The notes: a model not told the origin generated them from the sequence alone. DNA of 64,000 nucleotides from Mesorhizobium ciceri biovar biserrulae WSM1271 (GCF_000185905.1 NC_014923.1:1612001-1676000); one strand, 5' to 3'. Counted from the stretch's first letter, positions 9,646-19,653 are shown. Numbers and translations: made by a program.

Positions 9646-10006
9646 TTATTTCACCTGAGCTTTGGAAATAAACAGGGCAGCAGGATTGAGTAGCGCGTTG
9701 CCGTTGAGGGATCGATAAAGTCGGCTGCAACCTTGGCGTGTCTCTTCGGGTTGCTGCGGCTGCAATCAGGGCTGACACGCCGAAAGCCAGCTTGACGGTC
9801 CCGACGGTGGTTCCTGGCGCGCTTGTCGTCGCGCTAAGCCGGCTAACCGCATCGCTCTCCATGCCTCCAAGCGGAGGCGAGCGTTGCGTCAGGTAAAGGG
9901 TGAAGTTCGTCGATCTGCAACAAAACCGTTGTCTGATTGTCATGAGCGACACATATTGCCTTCGCGGGAGTGCCCCCTTTCGCCAATGACAAACGGGAGA
10001 TGAAAC
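9646..10006. other. Intergenic region between divergent MHYT gene and ugpB
   Basis: This 361-nt gap must hold the promoters of both divergent genes. For ugpB, a weak sigma70-like pair (ttgtct, 17-nt spacer, catatt) ends about 50 nt before the start, and a GGGAGA ribosome site precedes the ATG at 10007. I looked for a PHO box, since ugp operons are often PhoB-controlled, and found no convincing 11-nt-spaced repeat. No gene is supported in the gap. Confidence 0.5.
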
Positions 10007-11317
10007 ATGAAGTCCTTCGGCTTCGCGGCCGGTGTTGCCGCTACCTTTATGACGCTTTCCTCAACCTCCGCTTTTGCCGTCACGCAGATCAGTTGGTGGC
10101 ACGCCATGACTGGCGCCAATGCCGAAGTCGTCGACAAGATCTCCAAAGATTTCAATGCCAGCCAGAGCGACTATGAGCTCGTTCCGGTGTTCAAAGGCAC
10201 GTATCCCGAGACGCTGAATGCCGGCATTGCCGCCTACCGCGCGGGCCAGGCGCCAGACATCATCCAGGTGTTCGACGTCGGCACCGGCGTGATGATGGCG
10301 GCCGAAGGTGCCATCAAGCCCGCAGCCGATGTGTTGACCAGCGCTGGAATGACCTTCGACAAGAGCCAGTATCTGCCAGGCATAGTCGGCTATTATTCGA
10401 AGCCGGACGGCACCATGCTCTCCTTCCCCTACAACTCCTCCTCGCCGATCCTTTATTACAACAAGGATATCTTCAAGAAGGCTGGTCTCGACGTCGATAG
10501 CCCACCCAAGACCTGGAATGAAGTGTGGGAAGACGCCAAGAAGATCAAGGCGAGCGGCGCGGCCGCCTGCGGCTACACCTCGACCTGGCTGACCTGGATA
10601 CATCTGGAGAATTTCGCGGCCTGGAATGACGTGTCATGGGCCACCCAGCAGAACGGTCTGGCCGGCGGCGATGTCGAGCTCAAGATCAACGCGCCGATTT
10701 TCGTCAACCATTTCCAGGCGCTGGCGGACCTCGCCAAGGACGGCACCTTCAAATATGGCGGCCGCACCTCCGAAGCCAAGCAGATCTTCCTTGCGGGCGA
10801 ATGCGGGATCATGACCGAATCGTCCGGCGGACTTGGCGATATCGTCAAGTCCGGCATGAATTACGGCATTGGCCAATTGCCGTATGACAGCGACGCCAAG
10901 GGTGCGCCGCAGAACACGACGCCGGGTGGCGCCAGCTTGTGGGTTTTCGCGGACAAATCCGATGAGGAATACAAGGGCGTCGCGGCCTTCTTCGCCTACC
11001 TGTCGAAGACCGAGGTGCAAGAATACCTGCACCAGAAGTCGGGTTATCTGCCGGTAACGCTGGCGGCTTATGAAGCGACCAAGAAGTCCGGTTTCTATGA
11101 CAAGAATGTCGGCCGCGAGACCCCGATCCTGCAGATGACGGGTAAGACGCCGACCGACAATTCCAAGGGCGTACGTCTGCCGAATCTGCCGCAGGTGCGC
11201 GATATCCAGAACGAGGAGTTCGAGAAGATGCTCGCCGGCCAGCAGACCGCGCAGCAGGCGCTCGACAATGCGGTTACGCGTGGCAATGCCGCGATCAAGG
11301 AAGCGCTGGGGAATTAG
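10007..11317 (+). CDS. ugpB: Periplasmic glycerol-3-phosphate-type substrate-binding protein (UgpB-like)
   Basis: This 436-residue family-1 solute-binding protein has a Sec signal peptide (residues 1-24, cleavage after the AFA region) and the start of mature protein VTQISWWHAMTGAN typical of UgpB. In UgpBAEC it captures sn-glycerol-3-phosphate or glycerophosphodiesters in the periplasm. The first gene of ugpBAEC, it is separated from ugpA by 193 nt containing a hairpin with a T-run. That layout commonly raises binding-protein expression over the membrane subunits. Substrate is inferred from homology; sugars or other polyols remain possible. Confidence 0.9.
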   Translation: MKSFGFAAGVAATFMTLSSTSAFAVTQISWWHAMTGANAEVVDKISKDFNASQSDYELVPVFKGTYPETLNAGIAAYRAGQAPDIIQVFDVGTGVMMAAEGAIKPAADVLTSAGMTFDKSQYLPGIVGYYSKPDGTMLSFPYNSSSPILYYNKDIFKKAGLDVDSPPKTWNEVWEDAKKIKASGAAACGYTSTWLTWIHLENFAAWNDVSWATQQNGLAGGDVELKINAPIFVNHFQALADLAKDGTFKYGGRTSEAKQIFLAGECGIMTESSGGLGDIVKSGMNYGIGQLPYDSDAKGAPQNTTPGGASLWVFADKSDEEYKGVAAFFAYLSKTEVQEYLHQKSGYLPVTLAAYEATKKSGFYDKNVGRETPILQMTGKTPTDNSKGVRLPNLPQVRDIQNEEFEKMLAGQQTAQQALDNAVTRGNAAIKEALGN

Positions 11318-11368
11318 AGCGAGCGCAGGTCCTTGCTCTACGGCGCACCCATCTGTCCCGCCGGGCAT

Positions 11369-11390
11369 CTCCCCTCGTGAGGGGAGTTTT
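11369..11390 (+). terminator. Hairpin and T-run between ugpB and ugpA (attenuator)
   Basis: Arms ctcccctc (11369-11376) and gaggggag (11379-11386) form a perfect 8-bp stem with a two-base loop, followed by tttt at 11387-11390. Lying after the binding-protein gene, it probably acts as a partial terminator that lowers ugpAEC relative to ugpB. The surrounding text (ccgccgggcatctcccctc) also resembles the intergenic repeat near 39590, so it may be a co-opted repeat. Confidence 0.7.
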
Positions 11391-11510
11391 GCCGTGCCTT
11401 GCGATTTCGCCAATGGTCGATGATGCCCAGTCCGAAACGCTCATCAAAGCCATCTTGGCGGAGAGGGGTGCCGCATGGTGCCCCCCGCCTCATCACCTCG
11501 GAGTGGCTCC

Positions 11511-12395
11511 GTGACCCCTCGCGTCGTGTTCCCCAACAAGGTCCTTCCCTACCTGCTTGTGGCGCCGCAACTGGCCATCACGCTCGTTTTTTTCTACTGG
11601 CCGGCCGGTCAGGCGTTCTACCAATCCATGCTCAGGCAGGATCCGTTCGGGCTGAGGACCAAGTTCGTCTGGTTCGCCAATTTCAGGAAAGTGCTTGCCG
11701 ATCCGGCCTACCTGAACTCGATCAAGGTCACGGTGGTGTTTTCCCTTGCGACCGCTATCGTCGCCATGTGCGTGGCGCTCCTGCTTGCGGTCATGGCAGA
11801 GAAGGTGGTGCGCGGCAAAGGTCTCTACCGCACGCTCTTGATCTGGCCCTACGCGGTGGCGCCGGCGATTGCCGGTATGCTGTGGCTGTTCCTCTTCAAC
11901 CCTTCGATCGGGTCGCTGGCCTACATGCTGAGGAGTTTCGGCATCGCCTGGGATCCACTGCTCAATGGCACCCACGCCATGATCCTGCTGGTGTCCGCCG
12001 CTGCCTGGAAGCAGATAAGCTACAATTTCCTGTTCTTCGTCGCCGGCCTGCAGGCGGTGCCGAAAGCCTTGATCGAGGCGGCGGCCATGGACGGCGCCGG
12101 CGAGACCAAGCGATTCTGGACCATCATCTTCCCGCTGCTTGCGCCGACGACCTTCTTCCTGCTGGTCGTCAACACCGTCTATGCCCTGTTCGACACGTTC
12201 GGCATCGTCCATGCCGTCACCGGGGGCGGTCCGGGCAAGACGACTGAGACGCTGGTCTACAAGGTCTACAATGACGGCTTCGTCAATCTGATCCTCGGTG
12301 ACTCGGCGGCGCAGTCGGTTATCTTGATGGTCATCGTCATCTCGCTCACCGCCATCCAGTTCCGCTATGTGGAACGCAAAGTCCATTACGGCTGA
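11511..12395 (+). CDS. ugpA: ABC transporter permease UgpA
   Basis: This inner-membrane permease has six predicted helices and a binding-protein-dependent transport EAA loop ([20 protein letters not shown]) that docks to the ATPase. I prefer the GTG at 11511 with GGAG seven bases upstream, giving 294 residues, the usual UgpA length; an ATG at 11475, also with a plausible ribosome site, would give 306. The protein core starts [17 protein letters not shown], as in rhizobial UgpA. It is followed after 9 nt by ugpE. Confidence 0.91.
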   Translation: MTPRVVFPNKVLPYLLVAPQLAITLVFFYWPAGQAFYQSMLRQDPFGLRTKFVWFANFRKVLADPAYLNSIKVTVVFSLATAIVAMCVALLLAVMAEKVVRGKGLYRTLLIWPYAVAPAIAGMLWLFLFNPSIGSLAYMLRSFGIAWDPLLNGTHAMILLVSAAAWKQISYNFLFFVAGLQAVPKALIEAAAMDGAGETKRFWTIIFPLLAPTTFFLLVVNTVYALFDTFGIVHAVTGGGPGKTTETLVYKVYNDGFVNLILGDSAAQSVILMVIVISLTAIQFRYVERKVHYG

Positions 12396-12404
12396 GGGCG
12401 AGCG

Positions 12405-13253
12405 ATGATCGGCCAGTCACCGCTCCGCACCGTCATCGCCCACGCCATGCTGATCCTCGGCATATTGATCGTCGCCTTCCCGATCTACTACACATTCGTT
12501 GCCTCGACGCAGACGCTGCAAACGATCCTCAGGCCGCCATTGCCGCTCCTGCCCGGCGATCAGTTCTGGAACAATTACAGCGAGGCATTGTTCGGCGGTG
12601 TCGGCCGCATCGGCGGCGTCAGCGTCGGCAGGCTGCTGCTCAACACGACGATCATGGCGCTCGGCATCGCGGTGGGAAAGATATTCATCTCGATCCTGTC
12701 TGCCTATGCGATCGTGTTCTTCCGCTTTCCGCTGCGCATGACCTTCTTCTGGCTGATCTTCATCACCCTGATGCTCCCCGTCGAGGTGCGCATCCTGCCA
12801 ACCTACAAGGTGATGGTCGATCTCGGCATGATCGACACTTATGCGGGCCTGATCATCCCGCTGATCGCCTCGGCCACCGCCACGCTGCTGTTCCGCCAGT
12901 TCTTCATGACGATTCCTGGCGAATTGGTTGAGGCGGCGCGGGTCGATGGTGCGGGGCCGTGGCGCTTCTTCTTCGATATCCTGTTGCCGCTGTCGCGGAC
13001 AAATATCGCGGCGCTGTTCGTCATCCTCTTTATTTATGGCTGGACACAGTATCTGTGGCCGTTGCTCGTCACCAACAGCAGCAACATGAACACGATCGTC
13101 ATCGCGCTCAGAAAGATGGTCTCCTTCGCCGATGCCGATACGCAATGGCACCTGGTCATGGTTACAGCGATGCTGGCCATCGTGCCGCCGATCCTGGTCG
13201 TGGTGCTGATGCAACGCTGGTTCGTTCGCGGCCTGGTCGATTCCGAAAAGTGA
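12405..13253 (+). CDS. ugpE: ABC transporter permease UgpE
   Basis: This 282-residue second permease of the UgpBAEC importer has six membrane segments and an EAA loop ([20 protein letters not shown]) before the fifth helix. It pairs with UgpA to form the translocation channel. A short spacer separates it from ugpA and 7 nt from ugpC, indicating one transcript. Length is typical (about 280). The N-terminus ([22 protein letters not shown] region) matches the family pattern. Confidence 0.92.
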   Translation: MIGQSPLRTVIAHAMLILGILIVAFPIYYTFVASTQTLQTILRPPLPLLPGDQFWNNYSEALFGGVGRIGGVSVGRLLLNTTIMALGIAVGKIFISILSAYAIVFFRFPLRMTFFWLIFITLMLPVEVRILPTYKVMVDLGMIDTYAGLIIPLIASATATLLFRQFFMTIPGELVEAARVDGAGPWRFFFDILLPLSRTNIAALFVILFIYGWTQYLWPLLVTNSSNMNTIVIALRKMVSFADADTQWHLVMVTAMLAIVPPILVVVLMQRWFVRGLVDSEK

Positions 13254-13260
13254 GAAGCTG

Positions 13261-14322
13261 ATGGCGACCGTCGATCTGAAGGATGTGAAGAAGGTCTACC
13301 CCAGCGGTTTCGAGGCCGTGAAGGGCGTTTCAATCGCGGTTCCCGACAAGGAGCTTTGCGTGCTGGTCGGCCCGTCGGGTTGCGGCAAGTCCACGCTGCT
13401 CAGAATGATCGCCGGGCTTGAAACCATCTCCTCGGGAACAGTTGCGATCGACGGCAAGATCGTAAACTCAACCGGTCCGACCGAGCGTGACATCGCCATG
13501 GTGTTCCAGAACTACGCGCTCTATCCGCATATGAAAGTCTACGACAATATGGCCTATGGGCTGCGCAACCGCGGCACGCCGAAAGATGAGATCGACAGCC
13601 GGGTCCGCGCGACGGCGAAAATACTGGAACTTTCGGCGCTGCTCGACCGCCGCCCGCGCGAGCTTTCCGGCGGCCAGCGCCAGCGTGTCGCCATGGGTCG
13701 TGCCATCGTGCGCAATCCGAGGGTTTTCCTGTTCGACGAGCCGCTTTCCAATCTCGATGCCAAATTGCGTGGCCAGATGCGCGTCGAGATAAAGAACCTG
13801 CAGCGCTCGCTTGGCGTCACGTCGGTCTATGTCACGCATGACCAGCTCGAGGCGATGACGTTGGCCGACATCCTCGTCGTCATGAATGCCGGACTGGTCG
13901 AGCAAATGGGGGCGCCGCTCGACGTCTACGAAAGGCCGGCCTCGACCTTCGTCGCTTCCTTCATTGGCGCGCCGCCGATGAATCTCCTGCCCCTTTCGCA
14001 AGGGCCGGCTGGTCCGGCGCTGGCTGATGGCAAGACGATTGAATTTGCGCCTGCGAACGCCGTCACGCTCGGCTTCCGCCCCGAGGATGCCGACGTCACC
14101 TTCGGAGCCGAGGCACCGTCCGGCGCGCTCATTCTGCCGGCGCTGGTCGAGGCAGTCGAACCGGTAGGCGCCGAAAGTTTCCTTCACTGTGCTGCAGGTG
14201 GCAGCAGGATCGTCGTGCGGGTCGCGGGTCGCGCCACCGCCACGGTTGGCAACCAATTGCGCGTGGTTGCCAAGGCAGAAAAGCTGCACTGGTTCGATCA
14301 GGCCGGAAAGCGCGTCGGCTAA
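13261..14322 (+). CDS. ugpC: ABC transporter ATP-binding protein UgpC
   Basis: This 353-residue ATPase energises the importer. It has Walker [10 protein letters not shown] (residues 37-45), Q-loop region, signature LSGGQRQR, Walker B VFLFDEP followed by the D-loop SNLD, and an H-loop YVTHDQ. The C-terminal TOBE/MOI domain (from about 240) is where regulators bind in this subfamily. Last gene of the ugp operon; it converges with the fbpC-like gene, with 36 nt between stops. The same domain order also fits maltose-type MalK/UgpC ATPases, so symbol choice relies on operon context. Confidence 0.93.
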   Translation: MATVDLKDVKKVYPSGFEAVKGVSIAVPDKELCVLVGPSGCGKSTLLRMIAGLETISSGTVAIDGKIVNSTGPTERDIAMVFQNYALYPHMKVYDNMAYGLRNRGTPKDEIDSRVRATAKILELSALLDRRPRELSGGQRQRVAMGRAIVRNPRVFLFDEPLSNLDAKLRGQMRVEIKNLQRSLGVTSVYVTHDQLEAMTLADILVVMNAGLVEQMGAPLDVYERPASTFVASFIGAPPMNLLPLSQGPAGPALADGKTIEFAPANAVTLGFRPEDADVTFGAEAPSGALILPALVEAVEPVGAESFLHCAAGGSRIVVRVAGRATATVGNQLRVVAKAEKLHWFDQAGKRVG

Positions 14323-14358
14323 TCAGAAAGATATGCCTACGCTCCACCCACGCGGCGT

Positions 14359-15441
14359 TCAGGCGAAGACATGCGCCTTTCCCGATACAGTCAGCCGGAC
14401 GATCTCGCCGACCGCCGGCGCGTCCATGCCCGGTTTGCGCAGGACCAGCGGCGTGTTGCCGATCGCTGCCGCATCGGGCGGATCGGCATTGTTCAAGAGC
14501 CGCACCGCGACCGTGCACATCGAGCCGGCGAATTCGGATTCCGTCACCTCGCCGAACAGCATGTCCGAGGTGCCGGACATACCCTCGCGCGACGTTCTCT
14601 TCAGCGCGATCTGCTCCGGGCGAAGCATGATGCGGGCGATATCGCGGCTGTCATGGGTGTCGACCGCGATGCGGCCGAGCGGCGAGTTGGCGAAGCCATT
14701 TGATATCTTGGCCGGCAGGATGATGGCGTCGCCGAGGAATTCGGCGATCATCCTGTCCTTCGGCTTGAGATAGAGCTCGCGCGGCGTGCCGATTTGCGAG
14801 AACTTGCCGTCGCGCATCACCGCGACCTGGCTGGCGAAGGACAGCGCTTCGGCCTGGTCGTGCGTCACCAGGATGGTGGTGATGCCGGCGGCCTCCAGAA
14901 GTTCGGCCACCGCCTTGCGCATCGAGGCGCGCAGGCCGGTATCGAGCGCCGAGAACGGCTCGTCGAGAAGCATCAGCCTGGGCTTCATCGCCATGGCCCG
15001 GGCCAGCGCCACACGCTGCTGCTGGCCGCCGGAAAGCTCGTGCGGGCGGCGTTTGAGGATCGCCTTGTCGAGCCCGACGATATAGGCGAGCTCGACGATG
15101 CGCTCAGCGCGCTTGTCCTCGCCGCGGCCCATGCCGAAACCGATATTGTCGCCAATGGTCAGATGCGGAAACAGGGCACCATCCTGCGCCACCACACCGA
15201 TGCCTCGGCGATATGCCGGCACCGCAGCGCCGCCGTTGGCCAATATGGCACCGTCGAGCGTGATGTGGCCCTGGTCCGGAGCCTCGAAGCCGGCAATCAG
15301 CCGCAGCAGGGTCGTCTTTCCGCAACCGGAAGGACCGACGATCGCCGTGCGGCTGCCGCTGGCGACGCTCAGGTCGACGCCGGCAAGGGCCGCCACGGGA
15401 CCGTATTGCTTGTGCAGGCCGCTGATTTCGAGAAAGCTCAT
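14359..15441 (-). CDS. fbpC: Ferric-type ABC transporter ATP-binding protein (FbpC-like)
   Basis: This 360-residue ATPase carries Walker [10 protein letters not shown] (36-44), signature LSGGQQQR, Walker B LMLLDEP and a TOBE domain at the C-terminus. It overlaps the permease gene by an ATGA junction (start 15441, permease stop 15438-15440), indicating translational coupling. With the adjacent permease and binding protein it forms an iron(III)-type importer. Other periplasmic-binding ABC systems (thiamine, 2-aminoethylphosphonate) use related ATPases, but the iron-family binding protein upstream favours iron. Confidence 0.88.
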   Translation of the reverse strand: MSFLEISGLHKQYGPVAALAGVDLSVASGSRTAIVGPSGCGKTTLLRLIAGFEAPDQGHITLDGAILANGGAAVPAYRRGIGVVAQDGALFPHLTIGDNIGFGMGRGEDKRAERIVELAYIVGLDKAILKRRPHELSGGQQQRVALARAMAMKPRLMLLDEPFSALDTGLRASMRKAVAELLEAAGITTILVTHDQAEALSFASQVAVMRDGKFSQIGTPRELYLKPKDRMIAEFLGDAIILPAKISNGFANSPLGRIAVDTHDSRDIARIMLRPEQIALKRTSREGMSGTSDMLFGEVTESEFAGSMCTVAVRLLNNADPPDAAAIGNTPLVLRKPGMDAPAVGEIVRLTVSGKAHVFA

Positions 15442-17018
15442 CGTCCGGCCATCCGTTTCGACTGGACATAGAGCAGCCAGGTCAAGGGCAGCGACATCGC
15501 CACCATGATGAAGGCGTAGGGTGCCGCCGAGGCATAATCAATCTCGCCACTGTAGGACCAGAAAGCCATCGCCAGCGTGCGGGTGCCGTTCGGTGCCAGC
15601 ATCTGGGTGGCGGTCAGTTCGTTCATGATGCCGAGCGCCACCAGGGCCATGCCGGCCGCGGCACCCGGCGCCGACAGGCGGATCGTCGTCGACCACAGCG
15701 CCTGCAGCGGCGGCCGGCCGAGGCTGGAAGCGGCGCGTTCGAGCTCGACCGGCGCCTGCGCGATCGATGCCCGCAGGCTGACCAGGGCGCGCGGCAGGAA
15801 CATCAGCGCATAGGCAACCAGGATGGTGAACAAGGTCTGGTAGAGCGGCAGCGCGATGCGTACGGTGATGGTGACCAGCGCCAGTGCGATGACGACCCCG
15901 GGCAGCGAGCCGACGATGTAGTTGCAGCCCTCCAGAAGACGCTGCAATGGCCCCGGCGCGCGGATCGAGATCCAGGCCATCGGCATGGCGGCGACGGTGG
16001 CGAGCAACGCGCCGGCGAGCGCCAGGAACAGCGTCTGGCCAAGCGCCAGGCCGATCTCGTCCAAGCGCCAGACAGCGGCGCCGCCGGCGGCAAGCCAGCC
16101 GCCAATGGTGACGAACGGCACGCCGAGCGCCAAAAGCGTGATGACGACAAGCAAGAGCAGGCTAGGCAGGGTGGCGCGTCCGAGGCTTGTGCGTTGCTGA
16201 TGGCGCGCCGCGCCGGAGCCGACACGGGCATAGCGCTCCTCGCCGCGCACCAGCACTTCGAGGCCGAGCAGCACGAAGCAGCAGCTGACCAGCACGCCGG
16301 CCAGCATGTTGGCGGCCGGTCCATTGAAGGTCGACTGGAACTGGTCGACGATCGCCGTGGTGAAGGTGTCGAAGCGGATGAAGACATAGAGGCCGTACTC
16401 GGCCAGCAGATGCAGGCCGACCAGCAGCGAGCCGCCGCAGATGGCGAGCCGCAATTGCGGCAGCACGACCCGACAGAACACGCGCCGGGGCCCAAGGCCG
16501 AGTGCGGCGGCGGCGTCTTCCAGGGCGGGATCGAGACGGCGCAACGCCGCCGACACCGGCAGATACAGGAACGGGAAATAGGCAATCACGGAAACCAGCA
16601 CGCCGGCCCACAGGCCGTGCAGTCCCGGCACCATGGTGACCCAGGCATAGCTGTGCACAAAAGCCGGGATGGCGAGCGGCGCCACGCACAGCCAGGCCCA
16701 GAGCCGGGCGCCCGGCAGGTCGCTGCGCTCGGTCAACCAGGCCAGCGAAACCGACAGCACGATGGTGATCGGCACCGAGAGCGCGACCAGCAGGACAGTG
16801 TTGACCAGAAGCTCGCCGACACGCGGCCGGAAGACCAGTGCCGAGACTGTTTCCCAGCCGGTCTGCACCGCGATCCAGATGATGAAGGCAAGCGGCACCA
16901 GCGCCAGCAGCGCAACGAAGATGGCGGCGAGGACCAGCCAAAGCGGTGCGCGTCGCCGAGCCCTTCGGCCTGTGCCCGAAGGCAGGCCCGAATGCGCGAG
17001 ATCGACCGCGGACTGCAT
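15438..17018 (-). CDS. fbpB: Fused ABC permease of the FbpB type
   Basis: This roughly 526-residue permease has two tandem permease domains of about six helices each in a single chain, the typical arrangement for ferric-iron (FbpB/SfuB) importers. EAA-like loops occur twice ([22 protein letters not shown] and [20 protein letters not shown]). The start is uncertain: I prefer the ATG at 17018, giving [11 protein letters not shown]; an upstream GTG at 17087 would add 23 residues. The gene follows fbpA after a terminator-like hairpin and overlaps fbpC. Confidence 0.88.
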   Translation of the reverse strand: MQSAVDLAHSGLPSGTGRRARRRAPLWLVLAAIFVALLALVPLAFIIWIAVQTGWETVSALVFRPRVGELLVNTVLLVALSVPITIVLSVSLAWLTERSDLPGARLWAWLCVAPLAIPAFVHSYAWVTMVPGLHGLWAGVLVSVIAYFPFLYLPVSAALRRLDPALEDAAAALGLGPRRVFCRVVLPQLRLAICGGSLLVGLHLLAEYGLYVFIRFDTFTTAIVDQFQSTFNGPAANMLAGVLVSCCFVLLGLEVLVRGEERYARVGSGAARHQQRTSLGRATLPSLLLLVVITLLALGVPFVTIGGWLAAGGAAVWRLDEIGLALGQTLFLALAGALLATVAAMPMAWISIRAPGPLQRLLEGCNYIVGSLPGVVIALALVTITVRIALPLYQTLFTILVAYALMFLPRALVSLRASIAQAPVELERAASSLGRPPLQALWSTTIRLSAPGAAAGMALVALGIMNELTATQMLAPNGTRTLAMAFWSYSGEIDYASAAPYAFIMVAMSLPLTWLLYVQSKRMAGR

Positions 17019-17117
17019 CAGGTCAGACGCCGTGCCGTTGCCGTCCAGCGGCAGCAATTGAAGGACCGCGATCGCGGTCGGGAACACAGCGTGTCGTCAT
17101 CGACGAATGCCATCTCG

Positions 17118-17159
17118 AAAAACAAAATCACTCCCGCGGAAGGCGAATTCCCGCGGGAG
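17118..17159 (-). terminator. Terminator/attenuator between fbpA and fbpB
   Basis: On the minus strand, arms ctcccgcgg (17151-17159) and ccgcgggag (17131-17139) pair over 9 bp around an 11-nt loop and are followed by a T-rich run (tgattttgttttt, 17118-17130). It lies downstream of the binding-protein stop and upstream of the permease start. It should partly terminate transcripts, keeping binding protein in excess. Confidence 0.85.
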
Positions 17160-17192
17160 CGTGGTCGGGTGTCCTTTTAGGACGAATGGCAA

Positions 17193-18200
17193 CTAAAGCA
17201 AGCCGGCTGCCGTCATCAGATCGGTGACCTTCTTGGAGTTCAGCGTCGTGGCATCGACCTTCGGCGCCTGCAGATCGGCGAGCGGCACCAGCTTCGGGTT
17301 GGAGTCCGCACCCTTGCCGACCGCGTACTCGAAGGAATCGCCGGTTTTCAGCACGTCCTGACCGCCTTTGCCTGTCAGCCATTTCAGGAACGCCTGGGCT
17401 TCCTTCGGATGCTTGCTCGAAGCCAGCACACCGCCGCCGGAGATCGAGACGAAGGCGCCCGGATCCTGGTTCTTGAAATAGTGCAGCGCGACATTCTTGC
17501 TGTTTTCGCCGGTCTTGGCCTGATCGCCGAAATAGTAATAGTGATAGATCACGCCGCCTTCGATCTCGCCGGCATTGACCGCCTTCATCACCGTGCTGTT
17601 GCCCTTGTAGGCGGTGAAATTGGTTTTCATCGCTTTCAGCCAGTCGGCGGTAGCGGCTTCACCTTTGAGCTGGAGCAGGGCGCTGACGATGGCCTGGAAA
17701 TCGGCGCCCGAGGGGGAGGCGGCCCAACGGCCTTTCCAGCTCGGATCGGCGAGGTCCAGCATCGACTTGGGCAACTGGTCGGCAGTCAGCTTGGTCTTGT
17801 TATAGGCAAAGACCGTGCTGCGCGCGGCAACGCCGACCCATTTGCCGCTGGCCGGCTGATAGTCCTGGGGAACCTGCGCCAGCGTGTCCGCGTCGACCGG
17901 CGCGAACAGGCCGGCGCTTTCGACCAGCGCCATGGCCGGTGAGTTTTCGGTCAGGAAGACGTCTGCGGGCGAAGCAGCGCCCTCGGCGACGATCTGGTTG
18001 GAGAAATCGCTGTCGCCGCCATTGCGCACGGTGACCTTGATGCCTGTTTCCTTGGTGAAGCCTTCGGCCCACGCCTTGGTCAGGCTTTCGTGCTGGGCGT
18101 TGTAGACAATGATGCCATCCTCTTCCGCCTTTGCCGGACCGGCGATGAGGCTGATTGCCAGCGCGGCGGCGCCGGCGAGGGTGGAAAGAGCGTATTTCAT
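17193..18200 (-). CDS. fbpA: Iron(III) ABC transporter substrate-binding protein (FbpA-like)
   Basis: This 335-residue periplasmic protein has a Sec signal peptide (about residues 1-25, ending PAKAEE) and the extracellular-binding-protein fold of ferric-binding proteins. The mature start DGIIVYNAQHESL is typical of FbpA (VYNAQH). It binds ferric iron or a ferric complex and feeds the FbpBC transporter. A RirA-like IRO motif overlaps the promoter region, suggesting repression when iron is plentiful. First gene of the operon. Confidence 0.91.
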   Translation of the reverse strand: MKYALSTLAGAAALAISLIAGPAKAEEDGIIVYNAQHESLTKAWAEGFTKETGIKVTVRNGGDSDFSNQIVAEGAASPADVFLTENSPAMALVESAGLFAPVDADTLAQVPQDYQPASGKWVGVAARSTVFAYNKTKLTADQLPKSMLDLADPSWKGRWAASPSGADFQAIVSALLQLKGEAATADWLKAMKTNFTAYKGNSTVMKAVNAGEIEGGVIYHYYYFGDQAKTGENSKNVALHYFKNQDPGAFVSISGGGVLASSKHPKEAQAFLKWLTGKGGQDVLKTGDSFEYAVGKGADSNPKLVPLADLQAPKVDATTLNSKKVTDLMTAAGLL

Positions 18201-18257
18201 GGCATTGTCCTCGATTTCGGGGGTCCTAGGTCTGTCACGGCTGCACCTATCGATACC

Positions 18258-18272
18258 TGACAGCTATAGTCA
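18258..18272 (-). promoter_or_regulatory. RirA-like iron-responsive operator (TGA-N9-TCA) upstream of fbpA
   Basis: The sequence tga-cagctatag-tca matches the IRO consensus TGA-N9-TCA bound by the Fe-S repressor RirA in rhizobia. It is 58 nt upstream of the fbpA start and overlaps a candidate -10. A motif this short occurs by chance, but position and gene function agree. Confidence 0.6.
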
Positions 18273-18416
18273 ACATTGTTGATGTGCTTCAATCGGTCGC
18301 TGACGTGCAAAGGCCGGTGCCGAACGGACAATTCCGCGTGATGCTCACGGTTCGGCGATGCCGCAAACTTTCGTGATTTGCCGACAGTTTGGCTTGGACA
18401 TTATTTCGCCGGCCAC

Positions 18417-18442
18417 GTAACAAATCAGCGCCGAGACGCGAA
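18417..18442 (+). promoter_or_regulatory. ECF-type promoter GTAACA-N16-CGAA upstream of the sigma gene
   Basis: The -35-like gtaaca (18417-18422) and -10-like cgaa (18439-18442) are exactly 16 nt apart. That resembles the GTAACC-N16-CGAA motif I recall for Caulobacter SigF, whose anti-sigma factor NrsF is homologous to the gene downstream. It ends 20 nt before the sigma start and would provide autoregulation. The leader would be very short if the GTG at 18462 is used. Confidence 0.6.
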
Positions 18443-18461
18443 AATCGGGGAGTGAACTCTT

Positions 18462-19013
18462 GTGAGCGGCAAGGACGAGGCCGAACTTTCCCGGCTGATG
18501 CGGGCCGCGATCGCGGGAGATGAAAGGGCTTACGCCGACTTTCTGCACCGGATTGCCGCGCTGGTTCGCGGTTTTGCCAGGCGCAAGATCGTGCAGGGCG
18601 GGGTCGATCCCGAGGATGTCGTGCAGGAAACCTTGCTGGCCATTCATGTGAAACGACATACCTGGCGTCAGGATGCGCCGGTGTTGCCGTGGGTCTATGC
18701 GATTGCCCGCTTCAAGCTGATCGATGCGTTCAGGCGGCGCGGACGGCGCATCGAGATCGACGTCGACGATATCGCCGAGACGTTCGCCGAGCCGGAAACC
18801 GAGACCGTCAGCGAGCGCGACATCAACCGTGCATTGGACGGTCTGTCGCCGGCTCAGCGCTCCGTGGTCTCGGCCGTGTCGGTGGAAGGGCGGTCCATCG
18901 GCGAGACGGCGGCAAAGTTCGGCATCAGTGAGACGGCGGTGCGGGTGTCGCTGCATCGCGGACTTGCCGCGATAGCCAAGCGATTCGGGCAGGGGCGGTT
19001 CGGGCGGGAATGA
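18462..19013 (+). CDS. ECF RNA polymerase sigma factor (SigF-like)
   Basis: This 183-residue protein has sigma region 2 (about 20-90; EDVVQETLLAIHVKRHTW and PWVYAIARFKLIDAFRRR) and region 4 (about 125-175; LSPAQRSVVSAVSVEGRSIGETAAKFG with a helix-turn-helix). Such ECF factors direct polymerase to stress genes when released from a membrane anti-sigma factor. The next gene, 1 nt downstream, is a DUF1109/NrsF protein, the expected partner. The GTG start has a GGGGAG site upstream. In Caulobacter the related pair responds to chromate, cadmium and oxidative stress; the stimulus here is unknown. Confidence 0.92.
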   Translation: MSGKDEAELSRLMRAAIAGDERAYADFLHRIAALVRGFARRKIVQGGVDPEDVVQETLLAIHVKRHTWRQDAPVLPWVYAIARFKLIDAFRRRGRRIEIDVDDIAETFAEPETETVSERDINRALDGLSPAQRSVVSAVSVEGRSIGETAAKFGISETAVRVSLHRGLAAIAKRFGQGRFGRE

Positions 19014-19014
19014 C

Positions 19015-19653
19015 ATGAGAACGGACGATCTCATCAAGGCGCTGGACGCCGATGCAACCAGCAAGGCGATGCCGCTGCAATCGGCCTGGTGGCTGGCCGC
19101 CGGTGCGGCAGCGGTGATCGCGGCCGTCGTTTTCCTGCTGACCATCGGCCCACGTCCGGATTTCATGGCGGCCGCGCACACGATGCGCTTCCTTTCCAAA
19201 TTCGTCTTCACCATCGTGCTTGCCGTCAGCGCCTTCGCCCTGATCCGTGCCTTGTCGACGCCGGGTGCATCAACGGGCCGGGCGATGGTTGGGATGGCTG
19301 CGGCGCCAGTGCTGGTAGCCGTGGCGGTGGTTCTGGAGCTTTTCATGGTGCCGGAGGCGCTGTGGGGAACCAAAATGGTCGGCTCCAACATGATGATCTG
19401 CATGGCTTTCATCCCGCTGATCGGCCTCGGTCCGCTTGCCATCTTCCTGTGGATGCTGCGCTACGGGGCGCCGACACGGCCGGTGCTTGCCGGTGCGGTG
19501 GCAGGCCTGCTCGCCGGCGGGCTGGCGGCAACCTTCTATGCCGCCCACTGCTTCGACGATTCGCCGCTTTTCGTCGCCACCTGGTACACGATAGCCATTG
19601 CAGCGCTCGCATTGCTTGGCGCGCTCGGCGGACGGTTTTTCGTGCGCTGGTAG
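19015..19653 (+). CDS. nrsF: NrsF/DUF1109 family membrane anti-sigma factor
   Basis: This 212-residue protein has about six hydrophobic segments after a short cytoplasmic N-terminus beginning MRTDDLIKAL, as in DUF1109 proteins. It has only two cysteines, Cys129 and Cys179, 50 residues apart. That spacing equals what I recall for the two sensory cysteines of Caulobacter NrsF. It should hold the preceding sigma factor at the membrane until metal or redox stress releases it. The 1-nt gap from the sigma gene indicates co-translation. Confidence 0.87.
   Translation: MRTDDLIKALDADATSKAMPLQSAWWLAAGAAAVIAAVVFLLTIGPRPDFMAAAHTMRFLSKFVFTIVLAVSAFALIRALSTPGASTGRAMVGMAAAPVLVAVAVVLELFMVPEALWGTKMVGSNMMICMAFIPLIGLGPLAIFLWMLRYGAPTRPVLAGAVAGLLAGGLAATFYAAHCFDDSPLFVATWYTIAIAALALLGALGGRFFVRW

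Larger units (their letters stand above)
18201..18461. other. Divergent promoter region of fbpA and the ECF sigma gene
   Basis: This 261-nt region separates fbpA (minus) from the sigma gene (plus). It contains the IRO-like motif, a 13-nt palindrome tcaacattgttga (18270-18282) overlapping the last bases of that motif, and an ECF-type promoter motif next to the sigma gene. On the minus strand a ttgaag/tatagc pair with 18-nt spacing could drive fbpA and overlaps the IRO motif. Confidence 0.55.

Noticed and set aside
7729..9693. A 654-codon open frame on the plus strand opposite the MHYT protein
   Set aside because: It is the GC-rich antisense shadow of a strong gene and has no recognisable domain.
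9900..10006. PHO box upstream of ugpB
   Set aside because: The ttgtc repeats are 8 nt apart rather than the 11-nt period of PHO boxes.
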